A stretch of DNA of 64,000 nucleotides from Alphaproteobacteria bacterium (GTDB lineage: Bacteria > Pseudomonadota > Alphaproteobacteria > Acetobacterales > Acetobacteraceae). The notes under the pieces are model-generated. The model made no database searches and was not told where the DNA came from. It was given only the letters and a program-made list of their open reading frames with translations. The stretch lies in the NCBI GenBank assembly GCA_020850755.1, contig JADZEB010000005.1, positions 1 to 64,000 of the forward strand, written 5' to 3'. Of this stretch, positions 38,702-47,151 are shown one piece after another (the stretch's first letter is position 1; every line of letters begins with the position of its first letter). A program made the position numbers and the translations under genes.

Positions 38702-39798
38702 CGGCCGGCTCGCTCGGGATAGAGCGAAGACAGCCCCTCGGCCGAGGCCGCGCAGCGGCCGCGCTCGGTAACCAGCCCGCTCACCAGCCGCGCCGGCGTG
38801 ACATCGAATGCCGGGTTGGCGGCGGCGGAGCCCTCGGCCACCACGCGCACGCGGCGCAGCGCGCCGCTCTCGTCGCGGCCGGCGATCTCGGTCATCTCGC
38901 GCCCGTCGCGCTCCTCGATCGGAATCTCGGCGATGCCGTCCTGCACGCTCCAGTCGATCGTGGTGTGCGGCAGGCACACCCAGAAGGGCACGCCATTGTC
39001 GCGCGCGGCGAGCGCCTTCAGGTAGGTGCCGATCTTGTTGGCGACATCGCCGCGCGCGGTGACGCGGTCGGTGCCGACCAGGCAGAGATCGACCTTGCCA
39101 TGCTGCATCAGGTGCCCGCCGGCATTGTCGGCGATCACGGTGTGGGGCACGCCGTGCTTGCCGAGCTCCCAGGCCGTGAGGAGCGCGCCCTGGCTGCGCG
39201 GGCGCGTCTCGTCCACCCACACATGCACGGGGATGCCGGCATCGTGCGCGCGATAGATCGGCGCCAGCGCCGTGCCCCAGTCGACGGTGGCGATCCAGCC
39301 CGCATTGCAGTGGGTGAGGATGTTCACGCGCCCGCCGCAGGTCTTCTGCGCGGCGGCTTCCTCGATCAGCGGCAGGGCGTTCCGGCCGATCGCCTCGTTG
39401 ATGGCGGCGTCCTCGTCGCAGATCTCGCCCGCGCGACGATAGGCGGCGGCCACGCGCTCGGCGCGCGGACGGTTCTGCAACGCGGCGCGCATCTCGCCGA
39501 TCGCCCAATGCAGGTTTACCGCCGTGGGGCGCGTGGCGGCGAGCGTAGTGCAGGCCCGCTCCAGCGCCTCGTCGGAGGCATCCTCGCGCATCGCCAGCGC
39601 CACGCCATAGGCGGCGCAGGCGCCGATCAGCGGCGCGCCGCGCACCTGCATGCTGCGGATCGCGCGGGCGGCATCCTCCATGCTGCCGAGGGACAGCACC
39701 TCGAGCGACCAGGGCAGGCGCGTCTGGTCGAACACATGCACGGTCCAGCCGTCGGCATCGAGCCAGATGCTGCGATAGTGAACGCCGTCGATCTTCAT
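38698..39798 (-). CDS. mtnA: S-methyl-5-thioribose-1-phosphate isomerase family protein
   Basis: A 366-aa MtnA/eIF2B-fold aldose-ketose isomerase of methionine salvage. Family marks are SMQVRGAPLIGACAAYG, the catalytic Cys in LTHCNAGWIAT, the catalytic Asp in VIADNAGGHLM and GTDRVTARGDVANKIGTYLK. It is the last gene of a five-gene minus-strand operon with an HpcH-type aldolase and a 2-hydroxyacid dehydrogenase, but without mtnP, mtnK or other salvage genes. A related role in disposal of a 5-modified ribose phosphate is possible. ATG 39798 chosen; the stop codon lies inside repeat copy 3. Confidence 0.92.
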   Translation of the reverse strand: MKIDGVHYRSIWLDADGWTVHVFDQTRLPWSLEVLSLGSMEDAARAIRSMQVRGAPLIGACAAYGVALAMREDASDEALERACTTLAATRPTAVNLHWAIGEMRAALQNRPRAERVAAAYRRAGEICDEDAAINEAIGRNALPLIEEAAAQKTCGGRVNILTHCNAGWIATVDWGTALAPIYRAHDAGIPVHVWVDETRPRSQGALLTAWELGKHGVPHTVIADNAGGHLMQHGKVDLCLVGTDRVTARGDVANKIGTYLKALAARDNGVPFWVCLPHTTIDWSVQDGIAEIPIEERDGREMTEIAGRDESGALRRVRVVAEGSAAANPAFDVTPARLVSGLVTERGRCAASAEGLSSLYPERAGR

Positions 39799-39845
39799 TC
39801 CGTGCCGTCCCGGTTGGCTTGGATGCGTAAGGCCCGCGCCCGCCA

Positions 39846-40319
39846 CTAGTGCCGCTGGTGCAGCACGCAGACCAGCGTGAACAGGCGGCGCGCGGTGCGG
39901 AAGTCGATCTCGATCTTGCCGGCCAGCCGCTCGCGCAACAGCTCCGCCCCCTCGTTGTGCAGGCCGCGCCGCCCCATGTCGATCGCCTGCAGGCGCGATT
40001 CCGCGCCCTCGTTGTGCGCGCCGTGCCAGGCATCGAGCAGCATCAGATAGTCCTTGATCAGCCGGCGGAAAGGCCCGAGCGCAAGGATGACGCTGCCCAC
40101 CGCATGGTCGGAGCGGTCGCGGATGTCGAACACCAGCCGCCCGTCGGCGACCGCCAGATGCAGCCGGTAGGGGCCGTGCGGGGAGTGGCGCGGCGCGAAA
40201 TGGTTCTCGGCAAGGAGATCGGCGATCGCCGCGGCGCGCTCGGCCTCGAGCTCGGGCGAGGTGCGCGCAAGCGGCGCACCGCCGAGCACGATGTCATCGA
40301 GGCGGGCGCGCTGCGGCAC
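39846..40319 (-). CDS. UPF0262 family protein
   Basis: A 157-aa soluble protein of a family essentially restricted to alphaproteobacteria and of unknown function. Conserved stretches visible are GPYRLHLAV, RLVFDIRD, LALGPFRRLIKDYLMLLD, AIDMGRRGLHNEGAELLRER and DFRTARRLFTLVCVLH. The best start is GTG 40319, 11 bases after the stop of the aldolase gene; the frame further upstream overlaps that gene. Operon position between an aldolase and the MtnA-type isomerase may hint at a metabolic role. Confidence 0.9.
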   Translation of the reverse strand: MPQRARLDDIVLGGAPLARTSPELEAERAAAIADLLAENHFAPRHSPHGPYRLHLAVADGRLVFDIRDRSDHAVGSVILALGPFRRLIKDYLMLLDAWHGAHNEGAESRLQAIDMGRRGLHNEGAELLRERLAGKIEIDFRTARRLFTLVCVLHQRH

Positions 40320-40330
40320 CGCGCCCCGGC

Positions 40331-41113
40331 CTAGCGGTTGCCGATCTGGCGCAGCGTCTTGACCATCGCCGTGCCGGTGTTCAGCACCATCGCCACGTCG
40401 TTGGCGTAGGGCACCCACTGCCAGCCGCGGCCGACCCATTTGCGCGCCGCCTCCTCGTTCTGCACCGAGGAGCCGGCCACCTTGCCCGCCTTCTTCGCCG
40501 CCTCCAGCACGCGCAGATGCGCCGCTTCCAGGCGTGGATCGTCGAACTGGCCGGGCGTACCCCAGTCCTGGGTCAGGTCGTCGGGGCCGACCATCAGAGC
40601 GTCGATGCCGTCCACCGCGGCGATGGCATCGACATTGTCGAGACCCTTCTGCGTCTCGATCATCGCGACCAGGATGGTCTGGGCGTTGAGATAGTCGGCG
40701 GTCTCCTGCGGCTTCATCGGCATATAGTCGGTCGCCGGCAGGCGCAGGTTCATCGGGCGGCGGCCCTTGGGATAGTACTTGGTGGCGAACACGGCGCGCG
40801 CCGCCTCCTCGGCCGTCTCGACATTCGGCAGCAGCAGGCCCATCGCCCCGGCATCGAGCGGGCGGGTGAGATCGTGCGGCTTCGAGATGCCGGGCGGGCG
40901 CACCACCGGGGCGAGCCCGTTGTCACGCGCGGCCATCGACAGCACGCCCACCGTCTCCATGTCGAAGTCGGAATGCTCCATCTCGATGATGACGAAGTCG
41001 AAGCCGCAGGCGGCCAGGATCTTCATGATGCGCGGATGCTTGGTGATCAGCGTCCAGGTGCCGAAGGCGGGCTTGCCGGCCGACCACAGGGTCTTGAGCG
41101 GATTGGGCTTCAT
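40331..41113 (-). CDS. HpcH/HpaI family aldolase
   Basis: A 260-aa metal-dependent class II pyruvate aldolase homolog. The metal-binding Glu lies in FVIIEMEHSDFD and the second acid in ALMVGPDDLTQDWG. A substrate Arg is in PVVRPPG, and GLLLPNVETAEEA is typical. Enzymes of the family cleave 4-hydroxy-2-oxo acids to pyruvate and an aldehyde. Start at ATG 41113 with GGGAAT upstream; 54 bases after the 2-hydroxyacid dehydrogenase gene, so products such as pyruvate or glyoxylate could be handled together (inference). Confidence 0.92.
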   Translation of the reverse strand: MKPNPLKTLWSAGKPAFGTWTLITKHPRIMKILAACGFDFVIIEMEHSDFDMETVGVLSMAARDNGLAPVVRPPGISKPHDLTRPLDAGAMGLLLPNVETAEEAARAVFATKYYPKGRRPMNLRLPATDYMPMKPQETADYLNAQTILVAMIETQKGLDNVDAIAAVDGIDALMVGPDDLTQDWGTPGQFDDPRLEAAHLRVLEAAKKAGKVAGSSVQNEEAARKWVGRGWQWVPYANDVAMVLNTGTAMVKTLRQIGNR

Positions 41114-41167
41114 CGCGACGGGATTCCCTTGAGCGAGTGAGGATGGGGAGGATTGCGAAACGGGCGG

Positions 41168-42148
41168 TCAGCCCTGGCGGCGGCGGTCCCAGGCGGCGGG
41201 ATTGACGATGTTCTTCGGCCGGCGGCCCTCCAGCACATCGACCACCTGGCGGGCGCATTCCTCGGCCGTGCGCCAGAGGCTCTCCTCGGTCGAGCCGCCG
41301 ATATGCGCGGCCAGCACCGCATTCGGTGCGCCGATCAGCGGATGGTCGAGCGGGGCAGGCTCCTTGCCGAACACGTCGATGCCGGCGCCGAAGATGCGGC
41401 CCTGGTGCAGCGCCTCGGCCAGCGCCGCCTCGTCCACCGCCGCGCCACGCGCCGAGTTGACCAGGATCGCGGTGGGCTTCATCAGCGCGATCATCTCGCG
41501 GTTGATCATGTTGCGCGTCGCATCCGTGAGCTTGACGTGCAGGCTGACCACGTCGCTCTCGCGCATCAGGGTGGGCAGGTCGACGCGGGTTGCGCCGGCG
41601 GCGACGATCTCGGCCTCGGGCGCGTGCGGCGAATAGGTGATGATGCGCATGCCGAAGGCGGCCCTGGCCGTCGCTGCGGTAAGCCGCCCGATCGCGCCGA
41701 AGCCGACGATGCCGAGGGTCTTGCCGGCCAGCTCGATCTGCTTGTGCTTGAACTTGAACTGCCAGTCGCCGGCACGCACGGCCTGGTCGGCCAGCGGCAT
41801 GCGGCGAGCCACGGCCAGCATCAGCGCGATCACATGCTCGGCCACGCCCTGGATGTTGGCGGTCGGATTGTTCACCACCGGCACGCCGATCTCGGTGGCG
41901 TAGTCCACCGCGACGGGATCGGTGCCGATCCCGTGATTGCCGATCACGCGCAGTCTCGCCGCCGCCTCCAGCGCCTTGCGCGAGAAGCCAGCATTGCGCG
42001 TGATCGCGGCCACCGCATCGCCCACCTCGGCCGCGACGGTATCCATGTCCGGCTTGCTGGCGAGCCGTGGCGTGATGCCAGCGGCCTTCAGCACCTCGTA
42101 GCCGATGGAGTGGATGGGCTGGATGATCAGGCATTCGCGAAGCGACAC
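41168..42148 (-). CDS. D-isomer-specific 2-hydroxyacid dehydrogenase
   Basis: A 326-aa NAD-dependent oxidoreductase (GTG start 42148). Rossmann motif GIVGFGAIGR at about 145; catalytic Arg in LVNSARGAAVDEAAL; Glu of the Arg-Glu-His triad near VFGKEPAPLDHPL; His in LAAHIGGST. It is most like phosphoglycerate/hydroxypyruvate dehydrogenases, but without an ACT domain. An ATG at 42232 would overlap the DUF983 gene by 38 bases and is less likely. Confidence 0.92.
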   Translation of the reverse strand: MSLRECLIIQPIHSIGYEVLKAAGITPRLASKPDMDTVAAEVGDAVAAITRNAGFSRKALEAAARLRVIGNHGIGTDPVAVDYATEIGVPVVNNPTANIQGVAEHVIALMLAVARRMPLADQAVRAGDWQFKFKHKQIELAGKTLGIVGFGAIGRLTAATARAAFGMRIITYSPHAPEAEIVAAGATRVDLPTLMRESDVVSLHVKLTDATRNMINREMIALMKPTAILVNSARGAAVDEAALAEALHQGRIFGAGIDVFGKEPAPLDHPLIGAPNAVLAAHIGGSTEESLWRTAEECARQVVDVLEGRRPKNIVNPAAWDRRRQG

Positions 42149-42194
42149 GGTCGAAGGCTCCGGCAGTTGGGGCGGAAGGCGATGGGGTGGGGCG

Positions 42195-42623
42195 TCAGGG
42201 CGCGCTGTCGGGCTGCTGCTCGTGCCCGGCAAGGCCGAGCGCCATCATCACGCCGAGTGTCGCGCCCTTGATCGGGCGGATGAAGGCGAGTGCCAGCACC
42301 AGCGTCAACGGCAGCCAGATCGCGGCGTGCAACCAGAGATCGGGCTTGTAGGAGCGTTCGACCATCAGCATCAGCGGAATGACGATGTGGCCGACCGCGA
42401 AGATGGTGAAGTAGGGTGGGGCGTCATCGGCGCGGATATTGTCGAGCCGCGTGCCGCAGGCGCTGCATTGCGCGCGCGGACGCAGGAAGCCGGCGAACAG
42501 CGCGCCCTCCCCGCAGGCGGGGCAGCGGCAGGACAGGCCGCGGCGCAGGGCGATGGCGGCGCGCGGCAGGGGCGGGGGCGCAATGGGTGGAGTAGCCCGC
42601 GCCGGATCGGCTGGCATGGTCAT
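42195..42623 (-). CDS. DUF983 family membrane protein
   Basis: A 142-aa protein. A zinc-finger-like segment has paired cysteines CRCPACGEGALF and CSACGTRL (about residues 32-62). Two hydrophobic helices follow (TIFAVGHIVIPLMLMVERSY and AAIWLPLTLVLALAFIRPIKG). This is the DUF983 layout, a family often near cytochrome oxidase or Nudix genes; function unknown. ATG 42623 or 42617 can both serve as start. First gene of the five-gene minus-strand operon, 46 bases before the dehydrogenase. Confidence 0.85.
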   Translation of the reverse strand: MTMPADPARATPPIAPPPLPRAAIALRRGLSCRCPACGEGALFAGFLRPRAQCSACGTRLDNIRADDAPPYFTIFAVGHIVIPLMLMVERSYKPDLWLHAAIWLPLTLVLALAFIRPIKGATLGVMMALGLAGHEQQPDSAP

Positions 42624-42825
42624 CTTCGTCCCGGAACTGGCGCCGCAAGCCGGGAAACGAGGCGTCTCAGGCGCTTGCTGCACCGCGATAACGCTTAGTA
42701 GGGCGCCCGGGCGCCGGGATCAAGGGGAATGGGGCGCGCGGGGTGCTGCGCGGCCTTGCCTGCCCTGGCCGTCCGGGCCGAGAATACCCGCCGCCTTCTA
42801 TTTCCTTGACCATCCCAGGTGCGCC

Positions 42826-43524
42826 ATGGCCGAACGTGTCCTCGTCATCAACCCGAACAGCGACCGCGGCTGCTCGGCCGGCATTTGCGATGCGCTGGCG
42901 CCGCTGCGCATGGCGGGCGGGCCGGCGGTCGATGTCGCCACCCTGGCCGAAGGGCCGGACGGCATCTACACCAACCGCCAGGTCGCCTTCGTGGTCGAGC
43001 CCCTGATGCGCCTGATCGAGGCCGAGCGCGCGCGCACCGATGCCTTCGTCATCGCCTGCTATTCCGACCCCGGGCTGGAGGCGGCGCGCGAGGCATTCCC
43101 CGGCCTGCCCGTCTTCGGCATCCGCGAGAGCAGCGTTGCCGTGGCACTCGCGCGCGGGGACCGCTTCGGCATGATCGCGGCGGTGGACAGCAGCCTGCGC
43201 CGGCACCGCAAATGGATGCAGGCCTCGGGCTTCGGGCCGCGGCTGGCGGCGAGCGAGGCGTCGGGGCTCAGCATCGCCGCGCTTGCCGCCGATCCGGCCG
43301 GCTGCCGCCCGCGCCTGGTCGAGATCGGCAAGCGGCTGGTGGCGGGCGGGGCGGACGTGATCATCACCGCCTGCGCCGGCATGAGCCCCTATCGCGCCCT
43401 GCTGGAGCAGGAATGCGGCGTGGCGGTGGTGGACCCGGTGCAGGCGGCGGGCATGCTGGCGCTGGGCGCGGCGCGACTGGCCGCCGCCGCGCGCCAGGAG
43501 GCGGGCGCCAAGGCGGCGGAATAG
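42826..43524 (+). CDS. Aspartate/glutamate/hydantoin racemase family protein
   Basis: A 232-aa cofactor-independent racemase homolog. The two catalytic cysteines are present: DAFVIACYSDPGLEAARE (first) and DVIITACAGMSPYR (second), with INPNS at the N-terminus. This pattern is typical of hydantoin racemase and Asp/Glu racemase. Convergent with two N-carbamoyl-D-amino-acid hydrolase homologs, it fits racemising D/L-hydantoins for that pathway. ATG 42826 starts the INPNS strand. A 15-bp tandem repeat covers its last codons and stop. Confidence 0.9.
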   Translation: MAERVLVINPNSDRGCSAGICDALAPLRMAGGPAVDVATLAEGPDGIYTNRQVAFVVEPLMRLIEAERARTDAFVIACYSDPGLEAAREAFPGLPVFGIRESSVAVALARGDRFGMIAAVDSSLRRHRKWMQASGFGPRLAASEASGLSIAALAADPAGCRPRLVEIGKRLVAGGADVIITACAGMSPYRALLEQECGVAVVDPVQAAGMLALGAARLAAAARQEAGAKAAE

Positions 43525-43556
43525 GGGGCGGCGGAATAGGGGGCGGCGGAGTAGGG
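43512..43556. repeat. 15-bp tandem repeat, three copies, over a stop codon
   Basis: Unit GGCGGCGGAATAGGG three times (43512-43526, 43527-43541, 43542-43556; the last with one substitution, GAGTAG). The first copy contains the racemase stop TAG and the copies add further in-frame TAG codons. It lies in the 46-base gap before the convergent hydrolase stop. Confidence 0.9.
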
Positions 43557-43570
43557 GGCGCGCGTCCGCC

Positions 43571-44542
43571 TCAGTCCGGGTCCCTGGCGCCGACGCGATC
43601 GAGGATCATGCCGTAATGCTCGGGCCGGCGGTGGGCGGCGAAGTTGAAGATCGTCGTCTTGCCGAGCCGGCAGAGGTCGAGATCGGCATCCGCCACGATC
43701 AGTTCGTCCTGCCAGCTGCTCGCCTCGGCGACGATCTGGCCCTGCGGGTTGACGATGATCGAGCTGCCGAACAGCTCGTGCCCGTCCTCGTTGCCGGCCT
43801 TGGCCACCGCCACCGCCCAGGTCGCGTTCTGGTAGGCACCGGCGCGCACCGACAGGTGGCTGTGCTCGACGCGCAGATGCGGGCTCTCGTGCCCGGCATT
43901 GGTGGTGTTGAGCGCCGGGGTGTTGTAGCCGAGCATGACCAGCTCGACATTCTGCAACCCCATCACGCGCCAGGCTTCCGGCCAGCGCCGGTCGTTGCAG
44001 ATCATCAGGCCCATGTTGGCCGGCGCGATCCCGTCCCAGCCGATGCGCCTGACCGGCCAGCCGAGATTGCCGACCTCGAAATAGCGCTTCTCCAGGTGCT
44101 GGGCGTGGCGCTGCGCCTCGAACTCGGCATGGCCGGGCAGGTGGATCTTGCGGTATTTCAGCAGCACCTCGCCCGCGGGGCTCACCATCACCGCGGTGTT
44201 GAAGCGGCGCGTGCGCAGCTTGCCCGTCTCGTCCGCCTCCTGCGTGAGCTCGGCGTAGCCGAGATGGAAGCCGATGCCGTAGCGCCTGGCGGCGGCGAAC
44301 AAAGGCGCGGTGGTGTTCGAGGGCAGTGCGGACTCGAACCAGCGATCGACCTCGGCCCAGTCCGCCATGTACCAGCGCGGGAAGAAGGTGGTGAGCGCGA
44401 GTTCGGGGTAGACCAGGATCTGCACGCCGCGCCGGTGCGCCTTCTCCATCAGCGCGCAGAGCCGCTCGACCACGCTTTCGCGGCTCTCGGCCTTCTGGAT
44501 CGGGCCGAGCTGCGCCGCGCCCACCGTGACCACGCGCGCCAT
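43571..44542 (-). CDS. N-carbamoyl-D-amino-acid hydrolase homolog (second copy)
   Basis: A 323-aa carbon-nitrogen hydrolase (nitrilase superfamily). The Glu-Lys-Cys triad is visible in VYPELALTTFFPRW, KYRKIHLPG and LMICNDRRWPE; AHRRPEHYG near the C-terminus is shared with N-carbamoyl-D-amino-acid amidohydrolase. This enzyme opens the N-carbamoyl product of hydantoinase to a free D-amino acid, CO2 and NH3. It starts 5 bases after the first copy and is clearly its paralog by tandem duplication, but differs around ALNTTNAGHESP. ATG 44542. Confidence 0.92.
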   Translation of the reverse strand: MARVVTVGAAQLGPIQKAESRESVVERLCALMEKAHRRGVQILVYPELALTTFFPRWYMADWAEVDRWFESALPSNTTAPLFAAARRYGIGFHLGYAELTQEADETGKLRTRRFNTAVMVSPAGEVLLKYRKIHLPGHAEFEAQRHAQHLEKRYFEVGNLGWPVRRIGWDGIAPANMGLMICNDRRWPEAWRVMGLQNVELVMLGYNTPALNTTNAGHESPHLRVEHSHLSVRAGAYQNATWAVAVAKAGNEDGHELFGSSIIVNPQGQIVAEASSWQDELIVADADLDLCRLGKTTIFNFAAHRRPEHYGMILDRVGARDPD

Positions 44543-44547
44543 GGCGG

Positions 44548-45528
44548 CTACTCCGCCGCTGCCGGCGGGGCGACGGGGGGCTCGATCGCGCCGACCTGCT
44601 CGACGATGCGTCCATAGTGCTGCGGGCGGCGATGGGCGGCGAAGTTGAACATCTTCTCCTTGCCCTGCTTGCAGAGATCGAGATCGGCATCGTGGACGAT
44701 GATCTCGTCGCCGAGCGTCTTGCACTGCGCCTTCACCTGCCCGTCCGGGCCGACGATGCAGGAGCCGCCGATCAGCCCGCCGCCATCCTCGTTGCCGGCC
44801 TTGGCCACGGAAACGGCCCAGGTCGAGTTCATGTAGGCGTTGCCCTGCACGGCGAGGGTGGAATGGAAGGTGCGCAGCTCCGCGCTCTCGCCCTCGCCGC
44901 CATTGGGATCGAAGGAGGCCGAGTTGTAGCCGATCAGCATCAGATCGACGCCCTGCAGCCCGTAGCAGCGCCAGCCCTCGGGCCAGCGGCGGTCGTTGCA
45001 GATCAGCATGCCCAGGATGCCGCCGAAGCCGCGGAAGGCCGGGAAGCCGAGATTGCCGTAGGTGAAGTAGCGCTTCTCGAGCTGCTGGTAGGTCAGGCCG
45101 GGGCGGAAATCGGTGCTGCCCGGCAGGTGCACCTTGCGATACTTGCCGATGACGCGCCCGGCGCGGTCGACTGTGATCGCGCTGTTGTAGCGGATGGTCT
45201 TCAGGGTGCCGGTCTCGTCCTTCTCGCGGGCAAGCTCGGCAAAGCCGAGATAGAAGCCGAGCTTCAGCTCGCGCGCGCGGTCGAACAGGGGCTGCACGTT
45301 CGGGTTGGGCATCGCCGGCTCGAAGAAGGCCAGCAGCTCGTCCTCGTTCTGGTAGAACCAGCGCGGGAAGAAGGTGGTCAGCGCCAGCTCCGGCAGCACC
45401 ACCAGCTCGGCGCCTTGCTTGGCGCTGCCTTCCAGCAGCGCGATGATGCGGTCCATGATCTGCTTGCGGCTGTCATACTTGCTGTTGGGGCCCATCTGGG
45501 CGCCGGCAACGCGGACGATGCGAGACAT
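44548..45528 (-). CDS. N-carbamoyl-D-amino-acid hydrolase homolog (first copy)
   Basis: A 326-aa carbon-nitrogen hydrolase. Triad segments are VLPELALTTFFPRWF (Glu), KYRKVHLPGSTDFRPG (Lys) and LMLIGYNSASFDPNG after LICNDRRWPE (Cys). AHRRPQHYG matches N-carbamoylases. A Pro/Ala-rich tail closes it. The start at ATG 45528 has an AGGGAG ribosome site; a TTG two codons earlier is possible. It lies 41 bases after the allantoinase/hydantoinase-like gene on the same strand, forming a ureide-degrading operon. Confidence 0.92.
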   Translation of the reverse strand: MSRIVRVAGAQMGPNSKYDSRKQIMDRIIALLEGSAKQGAELVVLPELALTTFFPRWFYQNEDELLAFFEPAMPNPNVQPLFDRARELKLGFYLGFAELAREKDETGTLKTIRYNSAITVDRAGRVIGKYRKVHLPGSTDFRPGLTYQQLEKRYFTYGNLGFPAFRGFGGILGMLICNDRRWPEGWRCYGLQGVDLMLIGYNSASFDPNGGEGESAELRTFHSTLAVQGNAYMNSTWAVSVAKAGNEDGGGLIGGSCIVGPDGQVKAQCKTLGDEIIVHDADLDLCKQGKEKMFNFAAHRRPQHYGRIVEQVGAIEPPVAPPAAAE

Positions 45529-45569
45529 TGGCAACTCCCTTGGTCGGCAATCGGCGGTTCAGGTATCGG

Positions 45570-46955
45570 TCAGGCGGCGCCGGCGGCGGCCTTGAGGCGG
45601 GGGACGAAGCGGCCTTCGCCGGGCTTGGCCAGCACGGCCGCGCCGTCCCATATCACGCGCCCGCGCAGGATGGTGGCGGCCACCTTGGCCTTCATGGTCA
45701 TGCCGTGGAAGGCCGACCAGCGATTCTCGGGCCGGTCGACGATGCTCGCCTCGTCGAACTCGTAGTCGGCCGGTTCGAGCACGCAAAGGTCGCAATCGGC
45801 CCCGACCATGATCGCGCCTTTCTTCGGGAACAGGCCGTGATGGCGGGCGGTGGCCTCGGCGCAGTATCTCGCCAGCAGCGTCACCGGCAGGCCGCGGCGC
45901 ACGAGCAGCGTGTACATCAGCGGCGCGAAGGTCTGCAGCCCGGTCAGGCCCGAGCCATTGTCGAAGATCTGCGGCCGGGTCTTGCGGTCGAGCGGCCAGG
46001 GCGCGTGGTCGGTCGAGACATAGGCCATGGCGCCGCGCTGCAGCCGGTCCCACATCCGCTCCACCTCGGCGACGCTGCGGACGGGCGGGTTGCACTTCAC
46101 CTTGGCACCGATGCGGGCGAGGTCGTCCTCGGTCAGGCAGAGATACTGGATGCAGGCCTCGGCCGAGGCGCGCGCGCCGGCCTCGCGGTAGATCGCGGCG
46201 AGATCGAAGCCGCGCGCGAGCGAGGAATGGGCGATGTGCACATGCGCGCCCGTTTCCAGCGCCAGCTCGAAGATCTCCACATCCGCCAGCGTCTCCGAGA
46301 TCGGCGGGCGGGTCTTCGCGTGCATGATGTTCTCGGTCCGCCCGGCCGCCTTGGCCTCGGCCGTAAGCCGGTCGATGATCTCCTGGTCCTCGTTGTGGAC
46401 CGAGACGGGCAGGCCCGTTTCCGCGATCAGCCTGAGGGCCTTGAGCATCTCGGCATGGCTGATGCGCGGGAAGCGGTGGGCCGAGGTCTCGTAGGTGGAC
46501 ATCTTGAAGCTGCACGCCCCGGCCTGGGCCAGTTCCGGAATGTGGTGCGTGCCGCCCTCCTTCAGGATGGTGGCATAGAGCGCCACATCGACATGGGCGG
46601 TGCGGTTCACCCAGCCGATCTTGTCCTGGAACATGGCGGCGTTCGTGACCGGCGCCGGCTCGTCATAGGGCATGTCGACGCAGGTGGTGACGCCGCCGGC
46701 CGCGGCCGTGCGCGTCGCCCCCTCGATTCCCGCCCAGCCGATCGCCGAGGAGGTGTGCATGTGCCCGTCGACCAGGCCCGGGAACACCAGCCGCCCGGTA
46801 TGGTCGAGCGGGGCGGCCTTGGCCGAGGGCGGCGCGCCCTGGCCGATGGCGGCGATGGCCTCGCCGCGCACGGCGATCCAGCCGGCCCTGAGCACGCGAT
46901 CGGGCAGCACCAGATCGCCCAGGATCACGCGGTCGAAGGCGGGACTATCGGACAT
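45570..46955 (-). CDS. Allantoinase/hydantoinase-like cyclic amidohydrolase
   Basis: A 461-aa dihydroorotase-superfamily enzyme that opens cyclic ureides such as hydantoins, allantoin or dihydropyrimidines. Metal ligands: [12 protein letters not shown] (HxH), the bridging Lys in [18 protein letters not shown] (His), [10 protein letters not shown] (His) and STDHAPW (Asp). The [10 protein letters not shown] and [16 protein letters not shown] segments are closer to allantoinase than to DHPase. First gene of the minus-strand operon with the two carbamoylase homologs. ATG 46955. Confidence 0.92.
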   Translation of the reverse strand: MSDSPAFDRVILGDLVLPDRVLRAGWIAVRGEAIAAIGQGAPPSAKAAPLDHTGRLVFPGLVDGHMHTSSAIGWAGIEGATRTAAAGGVTTCVDMPYDEPAPVTNAAMFQDKIGWVNRTAHVDVALYATILKEGGTHHIPELAQAGACSFKMSTYETSAHRFPRISHAEMLKALRLIAETGLPVSVHNEDQEIIDRLTAEAKAAGRTENIMHAKTRPPISETLADVEIFELALETGAHVHIAHSSLARGFDLAAIYREAGARASAEACIQYLCLTEDDLARIGAKVKCNPPVRSVAEVERMWDRLQRGAMAYVSTDHAPWPLDRKTRPQIFDNGSGLTGLQTFAPLMYTLLVRRGLPVTLLARYCAEATARHHGLFPKKGAIMVGADCDLCVLEPADYEFDEASIVDRPENRWSAFHGMTMKAKVAATILRGRVIWDGAAVLAKPGEGRFVPRLKAAAGAA

Positions 46956-47151
46956 GGCGGGCTCCCTGTCGGCTGGCCGGCGGCGAGGGGTCGGGGCCGG
47001 GAGCGGCTTGCCACTGCCCGCGCCCGACACTAGAAAGAGCCGCCCCGCCATTGCCTGCGGGGCACGCGCCATAACTACGCCCGTCGGCGCCCGCGCTCAA
47101 GGCTGCGCGAGGACCCGCCGGCACCACCCCCGAGGGGAGCATCGCCGCGCC

